DNA of 64,000 nucleotides from Dermatophagoides farinae (Eukaryota; Arthropoda; Arachnida; Sarcoptiformes; Pyroglyphidae). Positions 1 to 12,000 of this stretch are shown here, piece by piece. The translations under genes and the position numbers were made by a program. Below the pieces are notes generated by a model, which was not told where the DNA came from, did no database searches, and worked only from the letters and a program-made list of their open reading frames with translations. Positions within the stretch are counted from its first letter, which is position 1, and every line of letters begins with the position of its first letter. The DNA is taken from contig NC_134677.1 of NCBI RefSeq assembly GCF_024713945.1, positions 1,801,001 through 1,865,000 on the forward strand, read 5' to 3'.

Positions 1-2920
1 TTTGAATTGATACAAGTTGAATGTCGCCAACCGAATCATTTGTTTGTTCGATCTTCTTCTATTACAACATCGATGAATGAATCAATGATTAATGTCAACA
101 ATAATAATCATCATCATCATGATCATGATCATGATCATGATTCTATACGACCGATCGATAAAAATTTCCAAGTTGATCTAAATCCAACTTACTATGGCCA
201 ACAACAACATTATTATCATTCTTCACATCATAATCATCATCATCATCAAAATCAGAATTTATCGATCCATTATAATCTTAAAATTTTCAAAGACAAGTAA
301 GTTTTCTCTTTTTTTTGATGAAAAGTGAAATGACGCGAGTTGTTTTTTTTTATTTCAATGATTTTTTTTTCTGCTTTATCGTTTTTTTTTCAAATTCATT
401 TTCATCTAAATAAAGACGGCAACTGATCAATATTACATCTATTGAGCCAAGATTTTTAGTTCATGTCGATGAATTAGACCATAATCATAATCATCATCAG
501 CATCAAAATCATGATTCTTCTGGAAGAAAAGAATTTCAATCCATACAAAATGTCAATAATGATGATGAAGATGGTAGTGAACAACAACAAACAACAGTAA
601 ATTATTTGATGTATATTTCAGCACAGATGAATGGCCGTTCGATTAGTGATATAAGTCTTTCATTTCGAGTTCCACCACCACCAACACGTCGTTCAACATC
701 TGAATCATCATCATCACCATACAATGATCATGATCATCGATTACAGTCGGAAATGATATTCAAACATGATTCATCCATAATAAGTATTAACGAAAATAAA
801 ATGAAGAATAATAATAATCATTCGACAACTGTATCAAGATATAAAAAAATTTCAACAAATATTCATGATAATGAACATGGTAATTACGATATAGACAATC
901 ATGATAACGATGATGATGTTGATGACAATGATAATGATAATGATGATGGCAATGAATCGAAAATGGGTCCAACAAAAACGAATCGTGCTGAACATCGTAC
1001 AACAACAACAACAACATTGTTAAATATATCACATTTACCATTCATATGGATTGTCATTATTTCTATTGTAGTAATCCTTTTACTTATTTCATTATTGGTG
1101 GCAACATTGTTGATTAAAGTTCATACTGGACATCAACAACAATGTCGACGACAAAAACGTAGCAGTAAAAACAAAACAACAACAACAACAACAACGAGTC
1201 TAACAAAACGATCGAAAACAGTTCGTTTTGATAATCTATCCGAAAATTTAAGCACAGAAATGGTAATAACATCCGATATAAATAATCTAAATGAATCGAA
1301 ACAAACAACAAATGATAACAGGTAAATGATCATCATTATTACATTGTAATTAACAAACAAAAAAATCAATGTTTCTTCCATTTAATTCTTAATAATTTCT
1401 TATTTTCTCTCATTATGTACATATTATTATCTGGAAATATTCAACGCACACGCATTTATATTGGATTGGATTTAATTATTAGCTGTACAAATAATTTGCT
1501 AATTAACAGCAAAACTCAAATATTTAATGATGATCATAACGATGATGATGATGATGATGATGACCATAGATCAATTAAATTGTTTACATTGACCAATTTC
1601 GATACATTTGATCACCATTCATTATTACCATCATCATCGACTACGGCAACATCAACAACAACAGCTACTACTTCTTATTTTGATACGATACCTCAACAAT
1701 ATCCTGAATTTAATCAGATAAATTCCAAACAACAACAACAACAACAGAATCTACATAACAATAATAGAGAAATGTTACCAGATTTAATGATGGATACATT
1801 ACAAGCATCTGCTCATATAGCAAACTGTTTAGATCATCAAGGTGATATACAATCGAATGATACTGTATCGATTTGTGAACAACAACAACAACAACCACGA
1901 AAATTATGTGATCTATTATTGAATAATAATAATAATCATCATCATCATTCTGTTCATCGTTCGAATACAACGATCGAACAACAACAACAACAACGATCTG
2001 ACAATTTATTCATAATACCAACAACAACGGCAACAATGAATATTGAAAACAATACAATTTCTTTGCTTAACAATTCTAATCGATCAACATTATCAATCAC
2101 TTCGACAATGGAAACGAATCGATTTATTCCATCGATAACAACGACAATAGCTAATACTAATAATACTATTGTCAATGAATTTTTGCCAATTCAATCGCAG
2201 CATCATCATTACCATCATCATCATCATGAATCCTGTTCATTGTGTGAAAATGATGAATTAATCAATCAAAATTTACATTTCGATACAAATCGATTGAATC
2301 AATTGCAACATCATGATCATCATCATCATTGTCGACAATCAAATTATCGTTCAATAATATCCGATCCATCGATGAATGGATTTGATCATCATCATAGTGA
2401 AAATAATAATAATAATAATAACAATAAAAATTTTATCTATGTCACATTGACGGATCCGGTTATGGATCGTTTTGATACATTATCAACAAATATTCATATG
2501 GCAAAACATTCACATCATCATCATGATATTTACAATGATAACAATAATTCAATCGTTTCAAATGACAATAGCCAAATTTCTAATACCCAAAATTGTCGAG
2601 TTTCAATGATGGATTCAACAACAATAACACCAGCAACAACCACAACAACGGCCATCAATACCGAAATACAATGTATGGATTTAATTCCATCATCATCATC
2701 ATCAATAGAAATGGATAATTCTGTGATTACATTTACCAATAATAATAATAATAATGAACGTATGCCATCTGTCGATCAAATTGATTTGTCATTATGGAAT
2801 GATTATTCATATGATCATCGGATAGAAAATCGAATCAATATAATACAACAGGATCGTGAACAGATAGCGAATGAAATGGATTCAATCCAAACAACCGAAC
2901 AAAATCGTACAACGGATTAG
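1..2920 (+). CDS. Single-pass membrane protein with long low-complexity cytoplasmic tail (5' partial)
   Basis: I do not recognise the family. The reading frame is open from the window edge, so the 5' end is missing. Exons fit 1-296, 416-1321 and about 1510-2920; phases join cleanly (AA|A at the first intron, AG|C at the second; a start of exon 3 at 1483 would also keep frame). The first two exons are rich in His/Asp/Asn. A hydrophobic stretch at about 1039-1110 (key part FIWIVIISIVVILLLISLL) is a convincing single transmembrane helix, followed by a basic stop-transfer region. The remaining ~500 residues are Q, N, H, D, S and T homopolymer runs with no recognisable domain. A type I receptor or cadherin-like tail is possible but unproven. 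AATAAA lies at 2992-2997, about 70 bp after the TAG stop. Confidence 0.6.
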
Positions 2921-3315
2921 TTGAATACAAAGTGCCATTTTTTTTTATGTTTTAATCCTCAAAATAAGACAATGTTTACCATACAGCCAGAAATAAATGT
3001 ATTGTAATACACATGAATTTAATTCATTTCCAATTTTTCCCTGTATAAATTTGAATTGTGAATATCAATGTTTGTAAAATCTGATTTTTTGTTTTGTCTT
3101 GTTTTATTTTTTTTTTTGTTGAAAATAAAAATTGATTTGTTTTTTGTTGCAACTAGATGGCGTTACTTGATGGCAATCATGTTTGATGTTTACCGATGTT
3201 GTGTCAGTATAAACAGCACCGCTAAATGACAGTTTTGTTTTTTACATTAATTTTCGATTATTATTATTGCGTTTTAAATCCATAATAATAATAAATTTTC
3301 TGTTGATTGAATAAA
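2921..3315. other. Intergenic, AT-rich
   Basis: This holds the probable 3' end of the upstream gene (AATAAA at 2992 and again near 3125) and the 5' leader of the SET-MYND gene. No other coding signal is seen. Confidence 0.5.
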
Positions 3316-5247
3316 ATGTTTCGATATTCATTTTCATCAATTTCAACGGATAGATCAACTATTTATGATTATGATGATGATCATAAACGATTATCAAAAT
3401 CAGTAGCATTTGAAACTGGCGATATTTTGGTCACCTGTCGCCCTTTTATACATATTATTGCAGATTCATGGCGTGGTAAAATCTGTGATCTATGTCTACG
3501 GCAGCCAATTGGCTCGAAAAATCTTTACATATGTCGTGATTGTCAACAGATTCATTTCTGTCGATCATGTCAACAATTACAATCACCAAGTATATTTAAA
3601 AATGTTCATAATCTTGAATGTCCATTGTTGGCGAAATATGGACATATTCTTTCCAGTTCATCGCGATTATTTCTACGTCTTTATCTTCGTCTCACAAATC
3701 CTGAATCAATACATTATCAGCCGATATTTAATCCCTTGACTCGTGAACCAATTAATTTTGAACAATTAGAACTGGCAATTATTATTGAACATAATGAACT
3801 TGCCGATCGTATAACAATATGTTGTGAAAAATTTGCCAATAAATCAGATGACAATGATGAACAATCTACTGATATGACAACAGAAGAATTTGCATTATTA
3901 CAATTCATTGGATTACTTGATGAATTACGTCTTTGTCGTGATGATGATGATGACGATGATGATGTTGGTGAGAATGAAATTTTATCCATGATTTCAGATG
4001 ATGATAAAATATATGAATTATGGAAAATATTTGTTCGTCTTTGGTCATATACATTACCAATTTTTGATGAAACATTAACTGGACTGTTTTTGAAAGATGC
4101 AATTGCATATGGATTATATCTTGAACCAAGCATATTAACAGCTGATGGTGTACATTCTTGTATACCAAATTGTTCATTTATACACTATGGACCTGTCATT
4201 CAATTACGAGCAATGAAATCGATTGAAATTGGTGAACAATTATTCATTAATTATGTTGACATTTCATTATCACGAATGGAACGATTGAAACAATTACGAA
4301 ATTATTATATTGGTGATTGTATCTGTACACGATGTATGGAAGAACAAAATGATGGTAATGATATGATCGACATAGATCTATTCCATTCATTACGAGAAGA
4401 ATTTATTACACAATTTCAAGAAGAATTTATTGATTCTACACTGAAAAATCAAAGTTTTTTAAATTTTAGTACCACATCCAATAATCATGATGAAAATGAA
4501 ATGATTATGAAGGAAAAATGTTTGAAAATGTCACAATTAGCACGACAATTGGATGAACAATATCAACAGCTTTATCTATTTGAACATCCGGAAAAATCAC
4601 GATTTTTATTCGCTTTTATGGCTGTGGAAATGAATTTATTATTATTTAAACTAGAATTTCGTGAACAACTACAACAGCAGCAAAAACAACATGCCAATAT
4701 GTTAATCAATACAATGAATGGTCATGAATCAAATGGTGGTAGATCACAAAAGAATAGCCGTGAAAGTGGAAGCATAACAACATTAGATACAATCATTATT
4801 GAAATTAAATATTGGTCCGATCTATTAAAACGTACAGTACGTTCAATTCGTATTACACATGGTATCGATCATCGATTATATCGTGAATATCCTGTACCAA
4901 TATTGAATATATGGCATAAAACATTACCCAAATCATTAACATTGGAACGATTATATCAAGATCCTGGTATATTGATGTCTTGTTCATTATCACATGATTC
5001 ATCATTCTCGAAAGAATTTCTTAGTGAACAATTTGAATTTATTAAAGGACAATTTGCCAAACTTTTCAATGATAAACAACAACAACAACAACAGACCAAC
5101 ATCATACGACAAGAAAAAAGTAAATCAATCAATAAAAAACGATATGATCATTATAAAGTTTTATTCCGAATTCTTCTTGTCATATTTGCATTATTGTTTC
5201 CATTTTTCATCTATTTTACCATGTATCTAGAGAATTCGGATTTTTAA
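3316..5247 (+). CDS. SET and MYND domain (SMYD-family) protein with C-terminal membrane anchor
   Basis: Single-exon gene, 643 residues from the ATG at 3316. SMYD proteins are lysine methyltransferases whose SET domain is split by a MYND zinc finger. Here the SET N-lobe (GDILVTCRPF) runs into a complete MYND finger (C57, C60, C73, C76, C82, C85, H98, C102). The SET core follows at about residues 265-325 (VHSCIPNC, then GEQLFINYVD) and a Cys-rich post-SET (CICTRC). The C-terminal half resembles the helical CTD. Two oddities: the family's cofactor-binding Asn of NHSC/NHDC is Val279, and residues about 614-635 form a strong hydrophobic helix (ILLVIFALLFPFFIYF) that looks like a tail anchor, not a known SMYD feature. 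An acidic Asp run lies at about 3937-3963. Closest vertebrate group is probably SMYD1/2/3, but I cannot settle which. Activity is uncertain. Confidence 0.85.
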   Translation: MFRYSFSSISTDRSTIYDYDDDHKRLSKSVAFETGDILVTCRPFIHIIADSWRGKICDLCLRQPIGSKNLYICRDCQQIHFCRSCQQLQSPSIFKNVHNLECPLLAKYGHILSSSSRLFLRLYLRLTNPESIHYQPIFNPLTREPINFEQLELAIIIEHNELADRITICCEKFANKSDDNDEQSTDMTTEEFALLQFIGLLDELRLCRDDDDDDDDVGENEILSMISDDDKIYELWKIFVRLWSYTLPIFDETLTGLFLKDAIAYGLYLEPSILTADGVHSCIPNCSFIHYGPVIQLRAMKSIEIGEQLFINYVDISLSRMERLKQLRNYYIGDCICTRCMEEQNDGNDMIDIDLFHSLREEFITQFQEEFIDSTLKNQSFLNFSTTSNNHDENEMIMKEKCLKMSQLARQLDEQYQQLYLFEHPEKSRFLFAFMAVEMNLLLFKLEFREQLQQQQKQHANMLINTMNGHESNGGRSQKNSRESGSITTLDTIIIEIKYWSDLLKRTVRSIRITHGIDHRLYREYPVPILNIWHKTLPKSLTLERLYQDPGILMSCSLSHDSSFSKEFLSEQFEFIKGQFAKLFNDKQQQQQQTNIIRQEKSKSINKKRYDHYKVLFRILLVIFALLFPFFIYFTMYLENSDF

Positions 5248-5538
5248 ATCACTGACAAATGATACTTTATTAAAATGAAATTAGATCACACAAATAAATT
5301 AAATATATCCACCAAAATCACCAATTACAAAATGTGAAAACAAACATTTAAATATGCAAAAGTCGATTATAAATAAGAATAATGCACTGAAGCGAGAAAA
5401 TAATGAATTTTTGAAGCACCCAATTACCTTGACCCTTTTCCCAATTGCAATGTATTCATGTTTGTTTGTTTGATTGATTAAAACATCTGATTAAAAATGA
5501 AAAACTTATGAGTAAAATGTGTATAACATTTTTGATTT

Positions 5539-7383
5539 TCAGATCAATGGAATGTTCGTCAAATGAATTGATGTACGATGTTGCCGATTTTGTTGATATT
5601 GTTCATCTGATTGATACATATCGGATGTTAGTGTACGCATTAATTCACTAAATGATTCTTTGATTGATGATTTTTCATTTCGATTGAATCGTATCGAATC
5701 TAAACGCAAAAATTGTAATCGTTCAAGATTCTGTATAGCCAATAATGAACGTTGTCCAATACGAACACCACGTAGCCTTAATATTCGTAAATTTGGAAGA
5801 TATTGATCTAATGTAGATAATGAGTGATCACTTATTGAATTCGGTACTAATTTGGATACACTAATACTCTGATCATTATTATTATCGAAACCACTATCCA
5901 GGTTTTGTTCAGCTATCAATTCTTTTAATGTGCTGCGACAACCATCAATGGAATCATTGTCATTTTTCATATGATGACTAGAATGATTTATAGCTTCATC
6001 GTCATAAATATCACAATCAAAAATATTGCCATCCTCATCTACCATTTGCTGTTTTCTAAAACATCTGTTCAATATGCGATTTATATTTTGATCATCTTGT
6101 TTTCGATTCATCGTATAGCGTGCATAATCATTACGATTACAGCAAAGTGATGATGAGATTGAAAGCATTATTAATTTTGAACAACCTTTGAATATCTTCA
6201 ACATGGAAAAATCATCAAAGAGACTACGACATCGATTTGAATTGCTGATTGTCGATTCTTCATCATCATGATAATTATCATCGAAATAATCTTTTTCTTT
6301 CAATATCAATACTCTAAGATTAACCAAACGATGTAGACCGGAGATCAAATTTAAACATCCGTTGGAATTTGATTCATAATCATCACGATAGTTATTATTA
6401 ATTTCCTGTTGATGACCATCCAATGTAAATTGTGGATTAAAAAGTGATGCACAAGAAAGATCCAATTGAAGCCATTGTAGTTTGACAAGAATCTGGCCAA
6501 TCAAATCGAAATAATGACGATCGTCATTGATATTATGGATTGTTGCGCGTATTTCCAATCGTTCCAATTTGATTCCATGTCCTGTTTCGGAGAGAATATT
6601 AAATTTGTTATATATAAAATAAATTTAATAATTTTAAAAATTACCATCACATATTGATTTGAGAATCTGAGATTTTTCATTCTTCAAATCTATCGGTGGA
6701 ATCAATACACGAATGGATGGAGGTAAATTCCTCAATGACGGTGAATAATGATAGAGAATACTTTCATCAAGATTTAAATAATATAAGTGTTGAAATCCCG
6801 AAATGATTTGCGATAATAAATGTTCATCGTAAATAGTTATAGTTAGATGTGTTAACAATGGAAATGCATGAATCAGTTGTGATAATGAATGTTGATTAAT
6901 GAATAAAGCTCGTCCAAGATGTAGTTCTTTTAAATCGGTAATAAATGCCGATATTGAATCGAATAGATTAAATTGACAATGTGCGAGAGCATTACGCATC
7001 ATATGACATTGTTCAAAACGTAATCGTCGAATGGATGGCATATGTTCGAGCCAAAATTCAAATGAACAAATATTGAATTGATATTGACCATGACGAAGTC
7101 GTACACCATTCATATGGCAATCATAATAGAAATTTTTCATCAATTTAAAATAATCATTAACGGTCGATAAAAAACGACGGGAAACACGTCGACAGCGAAC
7201 AAGATCATCAAAATCTAAATAATAATAAATCGTCCATAAACAATTATCATTAAGGTCAATAATCGTAGAGGGTCCAGACGATCGATGATAAAAAGGTAAA
7301 ACAGCCTGTTGTATTGTCTGATACGGTGACCAGATCATGGAAGATAAAAGATCCATACTGAATGATGACGATGATGATGCCAT
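5539..7383 (-). CDS. F-box/leucine-rich-repeat protein
   Basis: Two exons: 7383-6645 and 6581-5539, joined by a 63-bp intron in phase 1, giving about 593 residues. The N-terminus has an F-box-like motif at about residues 40-80 (LNDNCLWTIYYYLDFDDLV then CRRVSRRF), expected to bind Skp1 in an SCF ubiquitin ligase. The rest shows irregular leucine-rich repeats such as LKELHLGRALF, LTHLTITIYD, LYYLNLDES, LRVLILKEKD and LRILRLRGVRIG, interrupted by Asn/Asp-rich insertions in the second exon. LRRs of FBXL proteins normally select the substrate. The start is the first ATG, followed by a Ser-rich stretch. The exact FBXL subgroup is not identifiable by eye. Confidence 0.75.
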
Positions 7384-9079
7384 TGTGATGTTTGTTCCTT
7401 TGTTTTATTGATTAAAAAAAATACAAAAATCTTTTTAATCTTTTTATATCAATTAAAAAAAATATTGCATTAGAAAAAAAACACTTGTGAATTGTGATAA
7501 TCAGAGATGATTGAAAAAAATAAAAAAAAAACAGATCAACCATCATTGGTGACAACAAACCTTTATGATAATCTGGCTATTTTTGACAAATGATTAAAAA
7601 CACTAACAGACACACATACACAAAAACAAAAATATAACTATTTTTTGTTGTTAATTTTGTTTTCCTCGATGAAATCATGATCATCACGATGAAGTGGAAA
7701 AAATATAAATATGCACACATTCATACACATTCAATAACATTTTAGAAATGTTAAAAACACATTGATTGATGTAAAACAACATCGCACACAATCATTAATG
7801 AATATGAATCTTTTTTTTCTATTTGTTTTGCATACTCAATGCCAAATGTTATTAAAAAAAATTGGAAAAGATAAGGAGAATATACATTCACATGGGTAAC
7901 ATCCAATATTGTTGGGAAAAAAAGTAAAAAAAAAATAACTTACCTTTATTTAGCAATTAATTCAAAGGAATTTTAAATGTTCTTCTTCCTCATCATATCA
8001 GTTTTGTTTATTATATTATTGCTTGTTGATAATGAGAATTAGGTTTTGAATTCATAAAGAGAAAAAATATAAATCAAAAGGAAGGGTTTTTTTTAGTTCA
8101 CAGTGTTGCTATGATAATAATCAGCATATATATCAATTGCCATCCAATTAAATTATCAAAATGGTAAAATCTTGAACAAAGTCATAACACACATTTAGAT
8201 AGTAGTTGTAGACAAATGAATACTTTGTTAGGTATGAGTAAGAAAGTATTTCAGTTATTACCATAATAAGTAAATCAAAAAAAATTTTCGTGACTTGTCG
8301 TAACAATTAATTATTGCGTAATATAGTACTTATATACATCCGGCATTCAATTTTCTCTATTTAACAAGAAAAAAAACCTCTGAATCTTTAAAAAATCGAA
8401 TCATCAAAATAATCGAAATGAATTTCAACCTAAACATACTGGTTTTGTGGAAATATGTTCATTTTAACACTATCACTACGGGAAATTTTATAAATCGATT
8501 TGTTATGAAGAATGATCATTTTACCCTTTACCGTGACAAAAGTGTTAAAAAAGTACTTTTCTCTCTTTCACTCTCTGTGTCTGGTTTATAATCAAGTGAA
8601 TTCCAAACAAACCAGAATTCAAATTCGATATATCAAAATTGGCGATAGAAAAGTTTTGAGGGTTGAATACCACTGTATGATTAAATTAAATGCACATGCG
8701 TAATATTCATTATGAAAACAACGATGCCGCACTCTCGATTTCATTAATACACACACATACACACACACAAAATATGATTGTTTATCCGTATAAAGTTTGT
8801 GATACGTCTGTTTTTTTTTTGTTTTGTTTCGGGGCGACAATATAATTAAGAATAGAAAATAAAAATTTATTTTTGGTGATATACGAAAAAAAAACGGCGT
8901 ATCCGATTTTGATAATGAAAATGATGATGATGATCATCATCATCAAGTGTGACAAAGCAAAAAAACATTGTGTTCTACTCTAACCACTAAATATTCAATC
9001 ATTCATGTTTGTTTTCATTTTATTTATTTAAATATATTGGTAAAAAAATAAACCCGAATTTTTCTACTTTTGAAAAAAA
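7384..9079. other. Intergenic region between divergent F-box and USP19 genes
   Basis: About 1.7 kb of AT-rich DNA with homopolymer A/T runs, a short (CA)n at about 8749-8768 and a perfect 24-bp GAT/ATC palindrome at 8922-8945. It must hold both promoters. A 63-residue open frame at 8512-8703 has no support as a gene. Confidence 0.5.
8922..8945. repeat. Perfect 24-bp palindrome of (TGA)4(TCA)4
   Basis: Four TGA units are followed directly by four TCA units, a perfect inverted repeat with no spacer, centred on GATC at 8932-8935. It lies 134 bp upstream of the USP19 ATG. It could form a cruciform, or could be a chance meeting of two microsatellites. Confidence 0.9.
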
Positions 9080-12000
9080 ATGTCGAAACAACATTTAAAT
9101 GCTGTTAATACGTCGTCATCATCATTATCATCGTCATCAACAACAAATTTGAAAAATGAAAAATTATTCAATCACAATGATGGTGATGATATAATCAATA
9201 ATTCGAATAATGAAAATTCTGCCATAAATAATAATAATGTGATTAATTTGAAAAAAATTAATAATAATAATGGTGTGATTATTACGAACAATAACAACAA
9301 CAACAATACTAAAGATGTTGATGTTGTTCGAAATAAATTTGAAAATCTTGGCCTAATGAAGATTAAGAATTGTAATCATCATAATCATAAAGATAATATG
9401 ATCAAAATGTTTTCATCTGATTCAACTGTCGATGATAATCATCAGAATGGAACTACTACAAATGTAGAATCACAAATTAATCAATCGATTAATGAAGATT
9501 CTGATTCCAATCGATTGAAAACCAATGGTGATGGTTATCATTTTTGTCCCAATGAATTTCTTATCAATCATCATCATCATCATCATCAACGAGAGTTCAA
9601 TAAAAATGATTGTATTCAACAATCAAATGATATGGATATCGATACGGTTGATGCAATCATCGATGATCGGAAAATGTTTCATCATTCAGAATCAATTATG
9701 AATGAAAATAATAATGATATAACAATGATTAAACAATCTGAAGAATCGATTGAGCAATTGACAAAAATTCATCCAGAAATATCATCAACCAAAGAATTAG
9801 CAATGATAAATGGTGATGTTGATCTACTTGAAAATCATATGGATAATCAAGAACAGAATATTAAAAAATTAAAAATTATCGAAACGGAAAATGTAACAAT
9901 GACTTCGACAACAACAACAACAACATATTCATCAGCCTCATCACTATCATCTCCATCATCATCATCGGCAAGCGATTCAACTAGTGATAAAAATATTACA
10001 ATTAACAAAGACTTTGATAATAAAAATTTCAATTTCAATGTTGATCAGAATCCTAATACATTAATAAATCTTATTGATAATAATAATTCATCATCAACAT
10101 TATGGAAAACATCAACAAAATTTGATTCAATCATTACTAGTGTTCATGATGATGATGATGATGATGATAATGATAGTCCATCGGCATTAATAAATGATAA
10201 TGATAAAACAAATGATAATCATAATAATAATAATGATGATGATGTTGATGATGATGATAATAATAATATCATTGAAATTCAATTAACCGATCTCAAAAGT
10301 AATTATTCGGAATTTAATGATTTTGTTCTATTATTTCTTTATATAAATAATGTACAACATTGTGAATTTCAATTTTATCAAAATGGAATGAGAATGAAAT
10401 TCGAAACTGATTATAGCTTACTACCAAATATCAACAATAATAATAATAATGAGATTCCAATTTTGAATCCAATTCAATTGAATAAGAATTTTATCTATCT
10501 TTTAAATCTTACATTTAAGTAAGTTTTTTTTGTATGATTAATTGATTTCATTTATCTACATTGAATTTTTTTTTTTAAATTTCGTTTTGTTTAGACATGA
10601 AATTGTACCAGATAAATGTTCATTAAAAATTCTTAAGAAAACTGTTGAAATTCGTTTACAAAAATTACTGCCAATTACATGGGGTACTATTAAAGAACAT
10701 TGGATCACACCAGTTTTATCATCATCAATGGCTACGTCTACAAATACAATGACAACTACAATTGATTTGAATTCATCATTTCCATCATCATCGTCATCAT
10801 CCTTATTACCTTTGTCAACATTTAGTCTAAATAAATGGACACCATGTACATTATCACCGTCTTCCACTGATTCAAAGTGTCGATTTCCCAATGATAATAT
10901 GATATTAACCTTATCAAAATCTTCAGACAATAATAATGGTTTGTTGTGAAATGAATTTATGTAGGAATTGTCTGAATTTTTAATTTGTCGTCAATAGATA
11001 TCAATGCTAATGGTGAGATTGAATCAGCCATCAATACAAGTCGTTGTGGCCGTTTTCGTGGATTTATCGGTTTAGATAATCTGGGCAATACTTGTTTCAT
11101 GAATGCCGTATTACAATGTCTGGCAAATACTGATCCATTACGAGACTATTTTCTCTGTAAGTATTTTCAACACACAATTCGATTCATTTGAATTCATTTT
11201 ATTTGATGTTTAGCAAATGAATATCTAAATGATATAAATACGAAAAACCCTCTAGGGATGAAGGGTATAATGGCTCGGGCATTTGCACAATTTCTTCTAC
11301 AATTATGGCTGGGTAAACAATCATCAATATCTCCCACACGATTGAAATCATTAATTGGTGAAAAAGTGATTACATTCGCTGGTTATGGTCAACATGATGC
11401 ACAGGAATTAATGTCATTTCTATTGGATGCCATACATGAAGATCTTAATCGAAATGAAGCCAAAATCAATGGCGATCACCAAAAGGATTCTAATGATGAT
11501 GATAATAATAGTCTTGTTGATTATGATATAAAAGACTGTCCAACGAATGAAATTCGTGAAGAAATATTCGCAAGAATGACAGAAATTGCCGATCGTGCTT
11601 GGAAACAATATCGTCTATGTAATAATTCAATCGTAATCGATCTATTTTGTGGTCAATTCAAATCGATTCTTACCTGTCCTGATTGTACGAAAAAAAGCAT
11701 TATATTCGATCCATTTCTATTTGTACCTTTACCGATTCCACCACCTAAATTAATATATAATGTCATCTATTTTGATCGTGATCCCATTACCGATATGTGT
11801 AAAAATGTTTCAAAATTTTCTGTTTGTATTGCTCAAAATTCAACCGTAAATAATTTATTGGATAAATTGTTAGAAAAACAAGTAATACCAACGAAAAATG
11901 TTCGATTAATGCAGCCACAATTACGGCAACAACATAATCGTTCCAATGATATAATGCCTGTTAAATTTTTCAATGTTAATTGGCTACTTACCGATTGTCA

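Noticed and set aside
787-2739. Minus-strand frames rich in Val, Asp or Tyr opposite the first gene
   Set aside because: They are antisense shadows of GAT, CAA and AAC repeats in the plus-strand exons.
8512-8703. A 63-codon open frame between the F-box and USP19 genes
   Set aside because: Too short, no recognisable motif, no splice context and in AT-rich intergenic DNA.
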